A stretch of 64,000 nucleotides of DNA from Acidobacteriota bacterium (GTDB lineage Bacteria > Acidobacteriota > Terriglobia > Acidiferrales > UBA7541), in NCBI GenBank assembly GCA_013289665.1, contig JABCZN010000008.1, forward strand, positions 1 to 64,000, read 5' to 3'. Under the pieces are notes generated by a model, which ran no database searches, was not told the DNA's origin, and worked only from the letters and a program-made list of their open reading frames with translations. Each line of letters begins with the position of its first letter. The first letter of the stretch is position 1. This document shows, piece after piece, positions 1-7,977 of this stretch. The position numbers and the translations under genes were made by a program.

Positions 1-837
1 GGCGGTGAACACCAGGTTGCTGAATGTGGCGATGCCGCCGACCACGGATACCGTCGTTGTTCCGCCAACCCCTGCGGGAGTCGAACTGATCGTGATCGAA
101 GCGGTCGAACCGGTCACCAGGTTCCCGCTGCCATCCTGCACCTGCACCACGACACTCGCCAACGCAGAACCTGCTGTGCCATTCGTTGGCTGCGTGGTGA
201 ACACCAGCTTCGACGCCGGCCCGACCGGTGATGTAACAGTGACAGTGGAACAATTGGTACTTGCGAAGGTAGTTCCGGTGGAGGTGCTACCATTAACGGA
301 GACGTAGAGTTTTCCGGTGGCCAGTGAGCTGGGCAGCAAGACCTGGGCACGTTCGGTTGAACCGACAATCAATTGGAAAGAAGACGGTGTCACTGTTGCG
401 ATTGGCGCGCCGCCGCAAGACGCCGCCAAGAAAACGGAAACATTAGCCGCGGGAATGGTTCCTGTGGGGTAGCCAGAGCCGGTCACATAGACGTAATCGC
501 CCGCCTGCTGCGTACCCGGGACAGCCGAACCTGTCAAGGTAACGGAGACCGGTGGATTCGGAAGAGCAGCAGTGGCTGAATAGGTGCGTCCTGCTGGAGC
601 GGATGGGTTGCCGATGGCAGTGGAAAGTTCCTTCGAACCAGAGAAGTTGTCTTTCAACGCTTGCGGGGCATTAAGCCCAAAGATGGGATTTCGCGAGACA
701 GGCTTGGGCGAAACAGCAGCCTGAGCGAGCGAGGGTCCCCAATCGGGTCCGGGGGCCAATACCAGCGAGAGTATGGTGGAGAGGATGAAGCGAGGCGCAT
801 AGGATAGAAATGCGAAACGCCGGTATGAGAGGTGCAT
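1..837 (-). CDS. secreted protein with bacterial Ig-like repeats, C-terminus cut off
   Basis: The minus strand is open from an ATG at 837 to the window edge (279 codons, no stop), so the C-terminus is missing. The N-terminus (MHLSYRRFAFLSYAP, then a hydrophobic stretch ending at SLAQA) looks like a signal peptide with cleavage after about residue 40. The rest is Ser/Thr/Gly-rich beta-type sequence. A block starting SKLVFTTQPTNGTAGSALA and continuing VVVQVQDGSGNLVTGST is typical of bacterial Ig-like (invasin-type) repeats that stack in large surface proteins. A GGGGGCG stretch lies just upstream of the ATG. Role inferred as cell-surface or secreted adhesion/structural protein; no catalytic motif is visible in the part present. 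Confidence 0.75.
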   Translation of the reverse strand, partial: MHLSYRRFAFLSYAPRFILSTILSLVLAPGPDWGPSLAQAAVSPKPVSRNPIFGLNAPQALKDNFSGSKELSTAIGNPSAPAGRTYSATAALPNPPVSVTLTGSAVPGTQQAGDYVYVTGSGYPTGTIPAANVSVFLAASCGGAPIATVTPSSFQLIVGSTERAQVLLPSSLATGKLYVSVNGSTSTGTTFASTNCSTVTVTSPVGPASKLVFTTQPTNGTAGSALASVVVQVQDGSGNLVTGSTASITISSTPAGVGGTTTVSVVGGIATFSNLVFTA

Positions 838-957
838 GTCGCCCCCAGACTTGCAAAAATATGCGGCGTTATGCGAATGACCCGTCGAAGCAGGTCACGG
901 CAATCCCAACTGAGCCGAACTTTTAATTGGCCAAACGCCGACCTGTTCGAAACTCTT

Positions 958-1539
958 CTACGAATCGCGACTAAAAGTAGCCCCGAGGCGAAAGAGTGAA
1001 CGCGAGTGGAAAACGAGTAATAGCAGTCCTGCAGCCAACAGGGGCATAGTACCCGGTTCCGGAGTGGCCCGAGGCTGAGTGCTCACGTTAATAAGGGTGA
1101 AATCCCCCGCAACCAGCGGGCCCGTGAAATCGTTCAACAACGTCACTGAGTTCGGATCAATCGTCATTGTGCTCCCATCAGCCAAGACAACTGTAGTTGG
1201 GAAAAAAGTGCCGGTTAGAGTGGCGGAGTTGACTTGACCCACGGAAAAAATGGCACCCGTCCCCAGATCGCCGAAGGGATCAAGGGAAGAAAGAGCTGTC
1301 GTCGATGAACTACCGTTCGAGAGATTGAGGGTGAGTGTAAACGAGCGGAAGTCGAGGAAGCTGACTACAGAACTACCGCCTCCAGGCTGCGTCAGGTTCG
1401 TAAGGTCTACAGCATACCCATCCTTGAAATGATCGAAGGACAAAAATCCCACCGGCAGATCATCGGCTTTTGCGGCCGAGCCAGCTAGGAACCATAAGAG
1501 GCAGCCTATAATGACCGGCAAGCGAAATCTCGAGCTCAT
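958..1539 (-). CDS. PEP-CTERM sorting domain protein
   Basis: This 193-residue protein has an N-terminal signal peptide (hydrophobic core VIIGCLLWFLAG, cleavage near AAKA-DD). Its C-terminus has the three parts of a PEP-CTERM signal: the ATPEPGT motif, a hydrophobic segment (MPLLAAGLLLLVF) and a basic tail with several arginines. In known systems an exosortase cleaves at this signal and the protein goes to the envelope or extracellular matrix. The middle (Ser/Thr/Leu-rich, 'choice of anchor' style) has no recognised enzymatic motif. The start ATG has a GGGCGGGA ribosome binding site. A second PEP-CTERM gene follows upstream on the same strand (1821-2549). Confidence 0.8.
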   Translation of the reverse strand: MSSRFRLPVIIGCLLWFLAGSAAKADDLPVGFLSFDHFKDGYAVDLTNLTQPGGGSSVVSFLDFRSFTLTLNLSNGSSSTTALSSLDPFGDLGTGAIFSVGQVNSATLTGTFFPTTVVLADGSTMTIDPNSVTLLNDFTGPLVAGDFTLINVSTQPRATPEPGTMPLLAAGLLLLVFHSRSLFRLGATFSRDS

Positions 1540-1820
1540 AGATCCCGCCCTTCGTCTTCGAGCCCACCACCACCGTCTCGGCCCGTTCGTTGCGTCAATT
1601 CATAGTCCAAGGGAGACACCCGCGAGATACAGATATAAATTAAGGACGGTGCAATTAGCTTACCAAAGGCATTTCGAGTCCGAGGTAGCCTTTACTAAAA
1701 GTTAGCCATGTTCATGCGTAAGCACCTGTGCAAACGATTTCTCAAACCGAGCAAGCCACTTGACCAAATTTGACAAGCCGGAGTTCCGTAAGCGATCAAC
1801 AGGAAACATTGAGCGACGAT

Positions 1821-2549
1821 TTACTCCGATATCAGACCAGATTTCCGCTTCCCCCGTAAGCTCATCGCAGCCAGGCCAGTCGCCAGCAGGAACAGGGTGG
1901 CAGGCTCAGGGACCGATGCCTGATTCAGCGGGGTAATTGATCCGGACAGACCAGTGCTGTCGAATAAGTAGTTGCCGTCGGCACCAAACCCCACAGCAAA
2001 GTCGATATGATCACCGGCATTCAGGCTTTCCGTAAGTGAAAACGGCAAATGGACATCAAAGCTGGCGATGTTCATGCCAGGGAACAAGTCTGTTCCGTTC
2101 AGGTAAATGTGTACATCCGTAGTTGTCGGGCCTTGATAATCAACCCCTTCAAAAAAGCCTGCAATTGAATACATACCAGCAGAGGGCGCCGTCCATCGAA
2201 CGTCGCTCGCTATGCCAGCGGGGTCAGGGTGCAAATTGAGCATGTCCGTGGGCAGATCCCATGAAGAATAAAAGACGTCTGCACCGGTTTTGTTGGCCAC
2301 GACGACCGGGAAACTAGTGCTCGTCGTCCAGTACCCAGAAGCGAGGCTTGAGCTGCTGACGGTAAAGGGAGTAAACGTCGTACCCGAAAGGGATCCGTAA
2401 CTCCACACCCCGTTGGGGTTCGAAGCGATCGAAAAGCTTCCTGCAATGTCGTCGGCGCGGGCGCTCATCACCAGGCACATTCCCATCATAGTGACTGCCA
2501 AGGCTGCAAAGGCAGTCCGTCGCGCGATCCTCTGGGAGTAACTCATCAC
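1821..2549 (-). CDS. PEP-CTERM sorting domain protein
   Basis: A 242-residue exported protein. The signal peptide spans about residues 1-32 (FAALAVTMMGMCLVMSARADD). The C-terminus carries VPEPATLFLLATGLAAMSL followed by RGKRK, a textbook PEP-CTERM signal. The body has a beta-sandwich look with GMYSIAGFFEGVDYQG and FSLTESLNAGDHIDFAVG, similar in style to carbohydrate-binding or adhesion-type PEP-CTERM proteins, but no family can be named with certainty. An AAAGGAG site lies about ten bases upstream of the ATG. It is transcribed divergently from the winged-helix/TPR regulator at 2875. Confidence 0.82.
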   Translation of the reverse strand: MMSYSQRIARRTAFAALAVTMMGMCLVMSARADDIAGSFSIASNPNGVWSYGSLSGTTFTPFTVSSSSLASGYWTTSTSFPVVVANKTGADVFYSSWDLPTDMLNLHPDPAGIASDVRWTAPSAGMYSIAGFFEGVDYQGPTTTDVHIYLNGTDLFPGMNIASFDVHLPFSLTESLNAGDHIDFAVGFGADGNYLFDSTGLSGSITPLNQASVPEPATLFLLATGLAAMSLRGKRKSGLISE

Positions 2550-2874
2550 GGTGTTTCTCCTTTGCCCCGGATAGCGATACCCGAAGGGCTATAGGGGGTT
2601 AGGCATACCGTCTGCCAAAGTGCTCCAAAGGCGTCATTTAATATGTGTCAAATGCCGTTTGAAGCGCGCTGCAAGATCGACTTTGTTACCGTGCGACTCG
2701 GGCCGCGCAGTTTCAAATTTGGAATCGTTTGAATCAAATCCAGCCTTCCGAATGGATTACAGGCTCCGGAGTGACAACAAATTTGCACATGTTTGGAAAC
2801 TCACTTCTCTTTCTATTGTTCATACCTATTCCTTGGATGGCCGTTGTATCATCGCGCGTACTGGCGCACACGCA
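2550..2874. other. divergent intergenic region
   Basis: This 325-base gap separates the PEP-CTERM gene (minus) from the regulator (plus). It must hold both promoters. An open frame extends the regulator upstream to 2620, but that stretch lacks domain-like sequence and is probably untranslated. No clear hairpin or box pair was picked out. Confidence 0.4.
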
Positions 2875-4785
2875 ATGAACATGCAGGATACAAAACAGTT
2901 TTCCTTCAGTACGTTTTGGCTCGATGTTGAGAAGCGGCAGCTTCTGCATCGCAATCAGCAAGTCATTCTCACGCGCAAGGCGCTCGATACCCTAAGCGTC
3001 CTGGTGTCAAACGCTGGGCGCGTAGTTAGCCGCGAGGAGCTCAAGCGGCTCGTCTGGGGCGACGCCTTGGTTGAAGAAGCCACCATCGCCCAGAATATTT
3101 TCACCCTCCGGAAAACTCTGGGTGAGCACGAGCCCGGGCAGAATCTGATCGAAACGATTGCTGGCGTCGGGTATCGCTTTACGGGTCAGGTACATCCCTA
3201 TTTCTCCGAAGCAAGTCCGCTGCGAATTGGGGTTTCCGATAATCGACGCCCGCTGTCCGTTTCCAAATTTCAAGTGCGCTTGCGGTGGATCGTCCCCGTT
3301 CTAGTCGTAGTTCTTGGACTTGTCGCGGCCATTTGGCGGCGTTATGCTCCCCCGCACGCCCCTCGGATTCAGTCTTTGGCCGTGTTGCCTTTCGCAAATC
3401 TTACCGGTGATCCACAGCAGGAATACGTTGCCGACGGTATCTCCGACGCTCTCTTAACCGACGTCGCGCAGATCTCAGGATTGCGGGTTATTTCCGGAAG
3501 TTCTGCGGCGCGATATGCCACGACCAGCCTCGACAGGAAAATTCCGCAGGATTTGCAAGTCGATGCTCTTGTCGAGGGCGCCGTCCTAAAAGATGGGGAT
3601 CAGTTCGCCGTCGATGTGCGTCTCGTACATTCGGCTGATTACCACACGCTTTGGACTGCCCGCTTCGAACTTTCGCATCACGACCTGCTGGGGCTTAACT
3701 ACACCATCAGCCGATCTCTGTCGCGGCAACTGCAATCGCCAGGAAGTGAACTCAATGTCGCGCCACAGTCCTCGGTCGGGACTGGAAATGTCGAAGCGTA
3801 TAATGAATACCTCAAAGGACGTTTCTTCTGGAACAAGCGCACCGAAGACGCCTTTGTAAAAGCCATCGAATACTTTAATCACGCCATAGCTCTCGACCCG
3901 AAATACGCACAAGCTTACGCCGGACTAGCCGATTCCTATGCTCTGCTTGGTTCCTTACCAAACGCTGAAATGCCGCGCTCTCAAGCGATGCCCAAAGCCA
4001 AAGCGGCGGCGTTAGAGGCCCTTCGAATCGATGATTCTCTGGCCGAAGCCCATACTTCCCTTGCCTTCGTCAATATGCAGTATGAATGGGACTGGCCGGG
4101 CTCTCAGAAGGAATTCAAACGCGCCTTGGCGCTCAATCCAAACTATGCCACAGCTCATCAGTGGTACGCGGTGTGGCTCATGGCCCAAGGCAAGACGGCT
4201 GCCTCGCTCGAGGAAGAGCTCCGCGCTCAGCGGGCAGATCCTCTATCTATCATCATCATGACCGATACTGCCCAATTGTTGATATACGCCGGACGCCACG
4301 ACGAGGCTGCGAAGCAAGCCCAACGGGTATTGGAAATAGACCCGGCTTTTCCTTTGGCCCACCTGTATCTCGCGGTAGCGTATATCGAAAAGAAAGATTA
4401 TCCGGCGGCGACCACAGAGTTTCAGAAGGTCCTGGCCATCAACAAAGAGGATCCCTGGGCGCTATCGGGGCTCGCCCAGGCATACGTTCTTGTGGGCCAG
4501 ACAGGAAAATCCGAAGCCATCCTCCGCGACTTGCTGCAGCGTGCAAGAAGTCAGGAAGATCTGACCATCGAACTGGCAAAGGTATATGCGCAACTTGGCG
4601 AGAACGACCGTGCATTCGCTTGGCTGGAGAAAGCATACCGAAACCGTACAGGAAGCTTGATCCTTCTAAACCCCGTTCCCGATTTCCAGACCCTCCACCA
4701 TGACCCTAGGTTTGCGGACCTCGACAGGCGGATTGGCCTACCTCTTCCAGATGAACGGGCGGCGCTAGACAGACCACCAACATAG
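2875..4785 (+). CDS. membrane-anchored winged-helix transcriptional regulator with TPR repeats (CadC-like)
   Basis: From the ATG at 2875 the protein is about 636 residues. Residues 8-105 form an OmpR-type winged-helix DNA-binding domain (FSTFWLDVEKRQLLH, SNAGRVVSREELKRLVW, IAQNIFTLRKTLGE, IETIAGVGYRF). A single membrane helix follows (WIVPVLVVVLGLVAAIW). The periplasmic part starts with a TolB/FlgO-like segment (LAVLPFANLTGDPQQEYVAD) and then several TPR units (ALDPKYAQAYAGLADSYALL, ALNPNYATAHQWYAVWL, EIDPAFPLAHLYLAVAYIE). This architecture is common in Acidobacteriota and is thought to couple envelope signals to transcription directly. The frame is open upstream to 2620, but the DNA-binding domain begins right after 2875, so that start is preferred. 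Its target genes are unknown; the divergent PEP-CTERM gene is a candidate. Confidence 0.82.
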   Translation: MNMQDTKQFSFSTFWLDVEKRQLLHRNQQVILTRKALDTLSVLVSNAGRVVSREELKRLVWGDALVEEATIAQNIFTLRKTLGEHEPGQNLIETIAGVGYRFTGQVHPYFSEASPLRIGVSDNRRPLSVSKFQVRLRWIVPVLVVVLGLVAAIWRRYAPPHAPRIQSLAVLPFANLTGDPQQEYVADGISDALLTDVAQISGLRVISGSSAARYATTSLDRKIPQDLQVDALVEGAVLKDGDQFAVDVRLVHSADYHTLWTARFELSHHDLLGLNYTISRSLSRQLQSPGSELNVAPQSSVGTGNVEAYNEYLKGRFFWNKRTEDAFVKAIEYFNHAIALDPKYAQAYAGLADSYALLGSLPNAEMPRSQAMPKAKAAALEALRIDDSLAEAHTSLAFVNMQYEWDWPGSQKEFKRALALNPNYATAHQWYAVWLMAQGKTAASLEEELRAQRADPLSIIIMTDTAQLLIYAGRHDEAAKQAQRVLEIDPAFPLAHLYLAVAYIEKKDYPAATTEFQKVLAINKEDPWALSGLAQAYVLVGQTGKSEAILRDLLQRARSQEDLTIELAKVYAQLGENDRAFAWLEKAYRNRTGSLILLNPVPDFQTLHHDPRFADLDRRIGLPLPDERAALDRPPT

Positions 4786-4800
4786 CGCTTCTAGCGTTAG

Positions 4801-4845
4801 CTTGGGCGCAGGAGATCCCCGGTTCAAATCCGGGCGCCCCGACCA
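4801..4845 (+). pseudogene. 3' fragment of tRNA-Pro(UGG), probable attachment-site remnant
   Basis: The 45 bases read as a tRNA 3' half: anticodon loop CTTGGGC (anticodon TGG), stem strand GCAGG, variable loop AGATC, T arm CCCGG-TTCAAAT-CCGGG, acceptor strand CGCCCCG, discriminator A and an encoded CCA. The matching 5' half (acceptor CGGGGCG, D arm, anticodon 5' stem) is absent: the bases before 4801 cannot pair. Integrases that use tRNA genes often cross over in the anticodon loop and leave such 3' copies, so this is best read as a leftover att site. It lies 15 bases after the stop of the preceding regulator. Confidence 0.75.
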
Positions 4846-4984
4846 TTTCCTTTCTTCCAATGCACTCTTCAAGCTAATTCCCGTCTGGATGCTCAACCTG
4901 AAAGCTGCCCGCGCAAAGACGAAGACCCCGCACCGGTGCAGGCCGCGGGGTCTTGAATGTCGCTCAGATTTTGAGTAGAGCCGA

Positions 4985-5598
4985 TTACACCGGCCGGGCC
5001 TTGCGGCCCAGCAAAACGTCGGCAAACAATCCGGCGGTTAACAGCGTGAAGGTACCAGGTTCCGGCGCGGCTGTGACCGACGAGGAAGGAAAGGTCGTTC
5101 GAGACTGCAAATCCTTTCCCTCCGCCTTTCTGCGCGCCGCAGGAGTTATTGTATCCGGTTGCCTGTACGTGTAGAGGCCCACCGACCATGCCATGCTTGA
5201 TGCTGACACTGAAAGTGTAGAGCGTTGTTGCGAGTCTGGTGGTCATCGGCAACGAAGTGTCCCAGCAAACCGCGCCAGGCGTGCCGTTGGAATCGCAACC
5301 ACCTCCGGATCCAACTGCGCTATTGTTTTGACCGCCGCCCATTGGGTTGTATCCAGCGGGTGCGGAAATCGCCGTCGGTGTGCCTGAATCGCTGAAGCCC
5401 TTCAGGGTCACATCGTCCGGATAATAACTACCGCAAGCCTTGATGTCCGTACATTGGATGGTCAAAGTCGCGGTGTGCCAGGTAACCGAACCCGCAAATA
5501 CGATGCTGGAACGTATAACTGTCGGCGCGCGCCGTGCCACTCAGAGCCAGCCCGAGCAGTAGGACACCCACCAGACAGGCGAATCGCTGCTTGTTCAT
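4985..5598 (-). pseudogene. frameshifted PEP-CTERM protein gene
   Basis: Three consecutive pieces of one PEP-CTERM protein lie in different frames. The start is ATG at 5598 with a GGAGAG site and a clean signal peptide (MNKQRFACLVGVLLLGLALS, then GTARADSYTF). The frame changes near 5510, where SIVFAGSVTWHTATLTIQ continues in another frame through a Gly/Ser-rich middle. It changes again near 5090, after which the sorting signal TAAPEPGTFTLLTAGLFADV with basic tail GRKARPV appears. Each single frame alone gives an incomplete protein. Either the gene is decaying or the assembly has two indel errors. It lies next to the tRNA-Pro remnant. Confidence 0.7.
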
Positions 5599-6156
5599 AA
5601 TCTCTCCAACCACAGGAACAACCGAACAGGATGCACCCGCTGGCCATCGCGCGGGTTTGGCGCTAACTCACGGAGTCTATCTAACCGCTTCATTTTCTGT
5701 ATGTTACTTGGAATCAGGGAGGGGGACCGGGCTTAGAAACTGGGCCTTTCGACGTGGGAAAGATGGTCCCGGTAGTTGACCACATCGGGGACAAGCCTGC
5801 AATTATCTGGCACCCGCGAACATAAACCCCAAGTCACTTTTGCCCCGCAAGACCGCACGCCGCCCATCAGGTCTTCACCTGAGCAGTCTGGGGTGATTAC
5901 CGGGTTTGGATTTGGAGGATTCCCCGAATTGCACTTGTTTGGCGAAGAGCTATCTTCGAACTACGAGAGCGGGCCGCCTCCGTTGACTGGGCTCCCACCT
6001 CTTTCACCCCGAGATCAAACTGTCCAGACACGGAGGCGGACCAACTCAAGTTCAGAAAGCGGGCGGGAGAAAGTTCGCGCAGCACCGAGGTAGAAAAGAC
6101 GGTGGCACCGGAAGTCGGGAAAACGCCCGGGTAACTGCGCAGATTGGGGCAAGGCC
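5599..6156. other. intergenic region without convincing genes
   Basis: These 558 bases contain only short open frames with no domain-like sequence, for example a Pro/Ser/Arg-rich plus-strand frame at 5776-6093. No RNA gene, repeat or strong hairpin was recognised. The promoter of the pseudogene's ancestor and that of the plus-strand run starting at 6157 should lie here. Confidence 0.4.
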
Positions 6157-6381
6157 GTGAATGACATGAACGATTTGAATAATGACATTCCGAAATTCGT
6201 CACCAGGGCTAGAGCCTCTTACCTGCTCGGCATACCCGAAGCCGAATTGCGCCGCATTTCGGAAGAATCGGGATTGGGTCATCTGGAACGCGCCGGAAAT
6301 GAAGAGGAGATGTATTTCACTTACGAGGAATTGCGGCAGATTTGCCAGGCGACGGCTCATCCTTCGCAGGCGAGCCACTGA
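6157..6381 (+). CDS. small MerR/excisionase-like HTH protein
   Basis: A 74-residue protein starting with GTG at 6157 (an in-frame ATG at 6166 is an alternative). The segment FVTRARASYLLGIPEAELRR followed by ISEESGLGHLE and YFTYEELRQICQ resembles the MerR/HTH_17 fold, in which a helix-turn-helix is followed by a 'wing' and a helix beginning with a Tyr/Thr-containing turn. It has no effector domain, so it may be a small DNA-binding accessory regulator. It sits 62 bases before the diguanylate cyclase gene and may be cotranscribed with it. Assignment rests on sequence pattern only. Confidence 0.6.
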   Translation: MNDMNDLNNDIPKFVTRARASYLLGIPEAELRRISEESGLGHLERAGNEEEMYFTYEELRQICQATAHPSQASH

Positions 6382-6443
6382 CGAACCGGCCCGCTCGATG
6401 CTGCAAGACAGCCGAGGGCTGGGAATAGTTTCTGGAGCAACGC

Positions 6444-7352
6444 ATGGAAGTAGCGATCAAGAACCGAGGACGAGACCAAACGACCATGGGGCCAACCAAA
6501 GTTCGTAACTGCGCTCGCAAGCAGACCGAACATTTCCGGTCGAAGAGTTATCCTTTTGACGCCGCGCTATTGAGAGCGACAGAGGACGCGCAGCAGTTGC
6601 GCCGCAATGTCTCCCACCTGGTCGAACAAGGCGAGGGAATTGCTAGTGAAACCATTTTCCAGACGTTGCTTTCCGATGCCAACCGGGAGCTCGCCAGCTT
6701 GCTGCAAGACGTGCGCAAGGTGCAAGACGACCCGCTGCTCGAGGACGGGCAGCTCGGGCGGATGAAAAAACTGATGCTGCGAGCCGTGCAGTGCGCCGCA
6801 AAGCAATACCTGTTGCAGGCGGAGTTGGGCAACCTGGCGCTAACCGACGAATTAACGGGCTTGTGCAACCGCCGCGGATTCATGGCCATTGCAGAACGCC
6901 AGTTGAGGATCGGCCGCCGCACCGGACGGGGAATACTCCTGTTTTTCCTGGACATTGACGGCATGAAGCATATCAACGATTCGTTTGGGCATGGCGAGGG
7001 AGACCTGACTCTGAAACGTACGGCCAAGGCCCTGAAAATGACCTTTCGGGATTCCGACGTAATCGCCAGGCTGGGTGGAGACGAATTTGCTGTGCTGGCG
7101 ATCGAGGCCTCAGACAACAGCGAAGCGGCCATTCGGGCCCGGCTGGCCGAGGATCTGAAATCCGTGAGCGCGGGAGAGACGCGCTATGGGATCAATCTAA
7201 GCCTGGGTGCGGTACGAATCAATATCTGCAGCAATGCTTCGATTGGAGAGTGGATGGTTCGCGCGGATCAGGCTATGTACGAGCAGAAGAGGCGCCGGTT
7301 GAGCCGTCTCCACGAACCGGCAGTCATGCTTCAGACAATCCAGGTGCCATGA
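6444..7352 (+). CDS. diguanylate cyclase (GGDEF domain)
   Basis: A 302-residue soluble protein. The N-terminal ~130 residues are helical and charged with no recognised sensor domain or membrane helix. The C-terminal GGDEF domain is complete: FLDIDGMKHINDSFGHGEGD (metal and nucleotide binding), an inhibitory I-site RDSD five residues before the signature, and ARLGGDEFAVL. It should make cyclic di-GMP from two GTP and be product-inhibited. The ATG has a GGAGC site upstream. A PilZ protein, the usual receptor of this messenger, is encoded about 110 bases downstream, so the pair may form a local signalling unit. Confidence 0.9.
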   Translation: MEVAIKNRGRDQTTMGPTKVRNCARKQTEHFRSKSYPFDAALLRATEDAQQLRRNVSHLVEQGEGIASETIFQTLLSDANRELASLLQDVRKVQDDPLLEDGQLGRMKKLMLRAVQCAAKQYLLQAELGNLALTDELTGLCNRRGFMAIAERQLRIGRRTGRGILLFFLDIDGMKHINDSFGHGEGDLTLKRTAKALKMTFRDSDVIARLGGDEFAVLAIEASDNSEAAIRARLAEDLKSVSAGETRYGINLSLGAVRINICSNASIGEWMVRADQAMYEQKRRRLSRLHEPAVMLQTIQVP

Positions 7353-7460
7353 CTTGCGAGGAAATATTGTGGTTTAGCTTCGCGCAATTTAATTCGGTTC
7401 TTTAGCGCCGTCCAGCCCGGTGCAGCGATTCCGAAGGCAGTTTGGAAGGTGAGTCACCAA

Positions 7461-7775
7461 ATGCCGATGCGGTCTGGACGACTTGAAAGAAGAACCCGGC
7501 TGGCCGTTCCGATAAGGATCTCCAGTCTCAAGGAGCCGTCTGCTGGCGAACGGTCTACTACCGAGAACATCTGCTCTCTGGGGATACGTGTGCTGGTGCG
7601 ACACGCCAGGAAGCTGAACGAGCGGCTGTTGATCAAGTCTGCCGATGGAGAACTGCAGACCGACGCACGCGTTGTGTATTGCGAACGCCTCCTGGACGGC
7701 CGGTTCGCCCTGGGATTGGAATTCCACGGAGAGGTCACTAGCTGGCTCAAAAAGTCCATGGGATATGGAGACTGA
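7461..7775 (+). CDS. PilZ domain protein
   Basis: A roughly 105-residue single-domain protein. It begins with an arginine-rich segment (RLERRTRLAVPIRI) matching the RxxxR half of the PilZ c-di-GMP site. About 25 residues later comes TTENICSLGIRV, matching the D/NxSxxG half with Asn in first place and Cys in second. The C-terminal half (ARVVYCERLLDGRFALGLEF) fits the end of the PilZ barrel. The start was set at ATG 7461 because GGAAGGTG lies at a good distance; a GTG at 7449 is also possible. Binding of c-di-GMP is inferred from the motifs. Confidence 0.78.
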   Translation: MPMRSGRLERRTRLAVPIRISSLKEPSAGERSTTENICSLGIRVLVRHARKLNERLLIKSADGELQTDARVVYCERLLDGRFALGLEFHGEVTSWLKKSMGYGD

Positions 7776-7907
7776 GCACCGGCGCAGAAAGATTGAACCC
7801 TCAACCCGCATCGCAGCTCTGGCTCAGATGGAAAGCGTAACTCGCAACGTCCAAACTCATTTCCCCAAGATTAAATTGGCTTGAATCCGCCTGTTTGGAA
7901 AATGGAC

Positions 7908-7949
7908 TGTGGTCCTTTGAGTTGCGTGCTTGCTTCCCAAAGGACCACA
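7908..7949. terminator. long hairpin between convergent genes
   Basis: A perfect 12-base inverted repeat (TGTGGTCCTTTG at 7908-7919 and its complement at 7938-7949) with an 18-base loop lies between the PilZ gene (plus) and the secreted protein gene (minus). No long T run follows, so it may act as a bidirectional terminator or an mRNA-end stabiliser. Confidence 0.6.
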
Positions 7950-7977
7950 ACTTCATGAGTGAAAAACCTGGCTGATC

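Noticed and set aside
2620..2874. N-terminal extension of the winged-helix/TPR regulator
   Set aside because: The 85 extra residues precede the start of the DNA-binding domain and show no conserved feature, so the start at 2875 is preferred.
4765..5025. Minus-strand 86-codon frame across the tRNA-Pro remnant
   Set aside because: The segment GRPDLNRGSPAPKL is the antisense reading of a tRNA-Pro 3' end, and the rest overlaps the PEP-CTERM pseudogene. It is useful only as support for the tRNA call.
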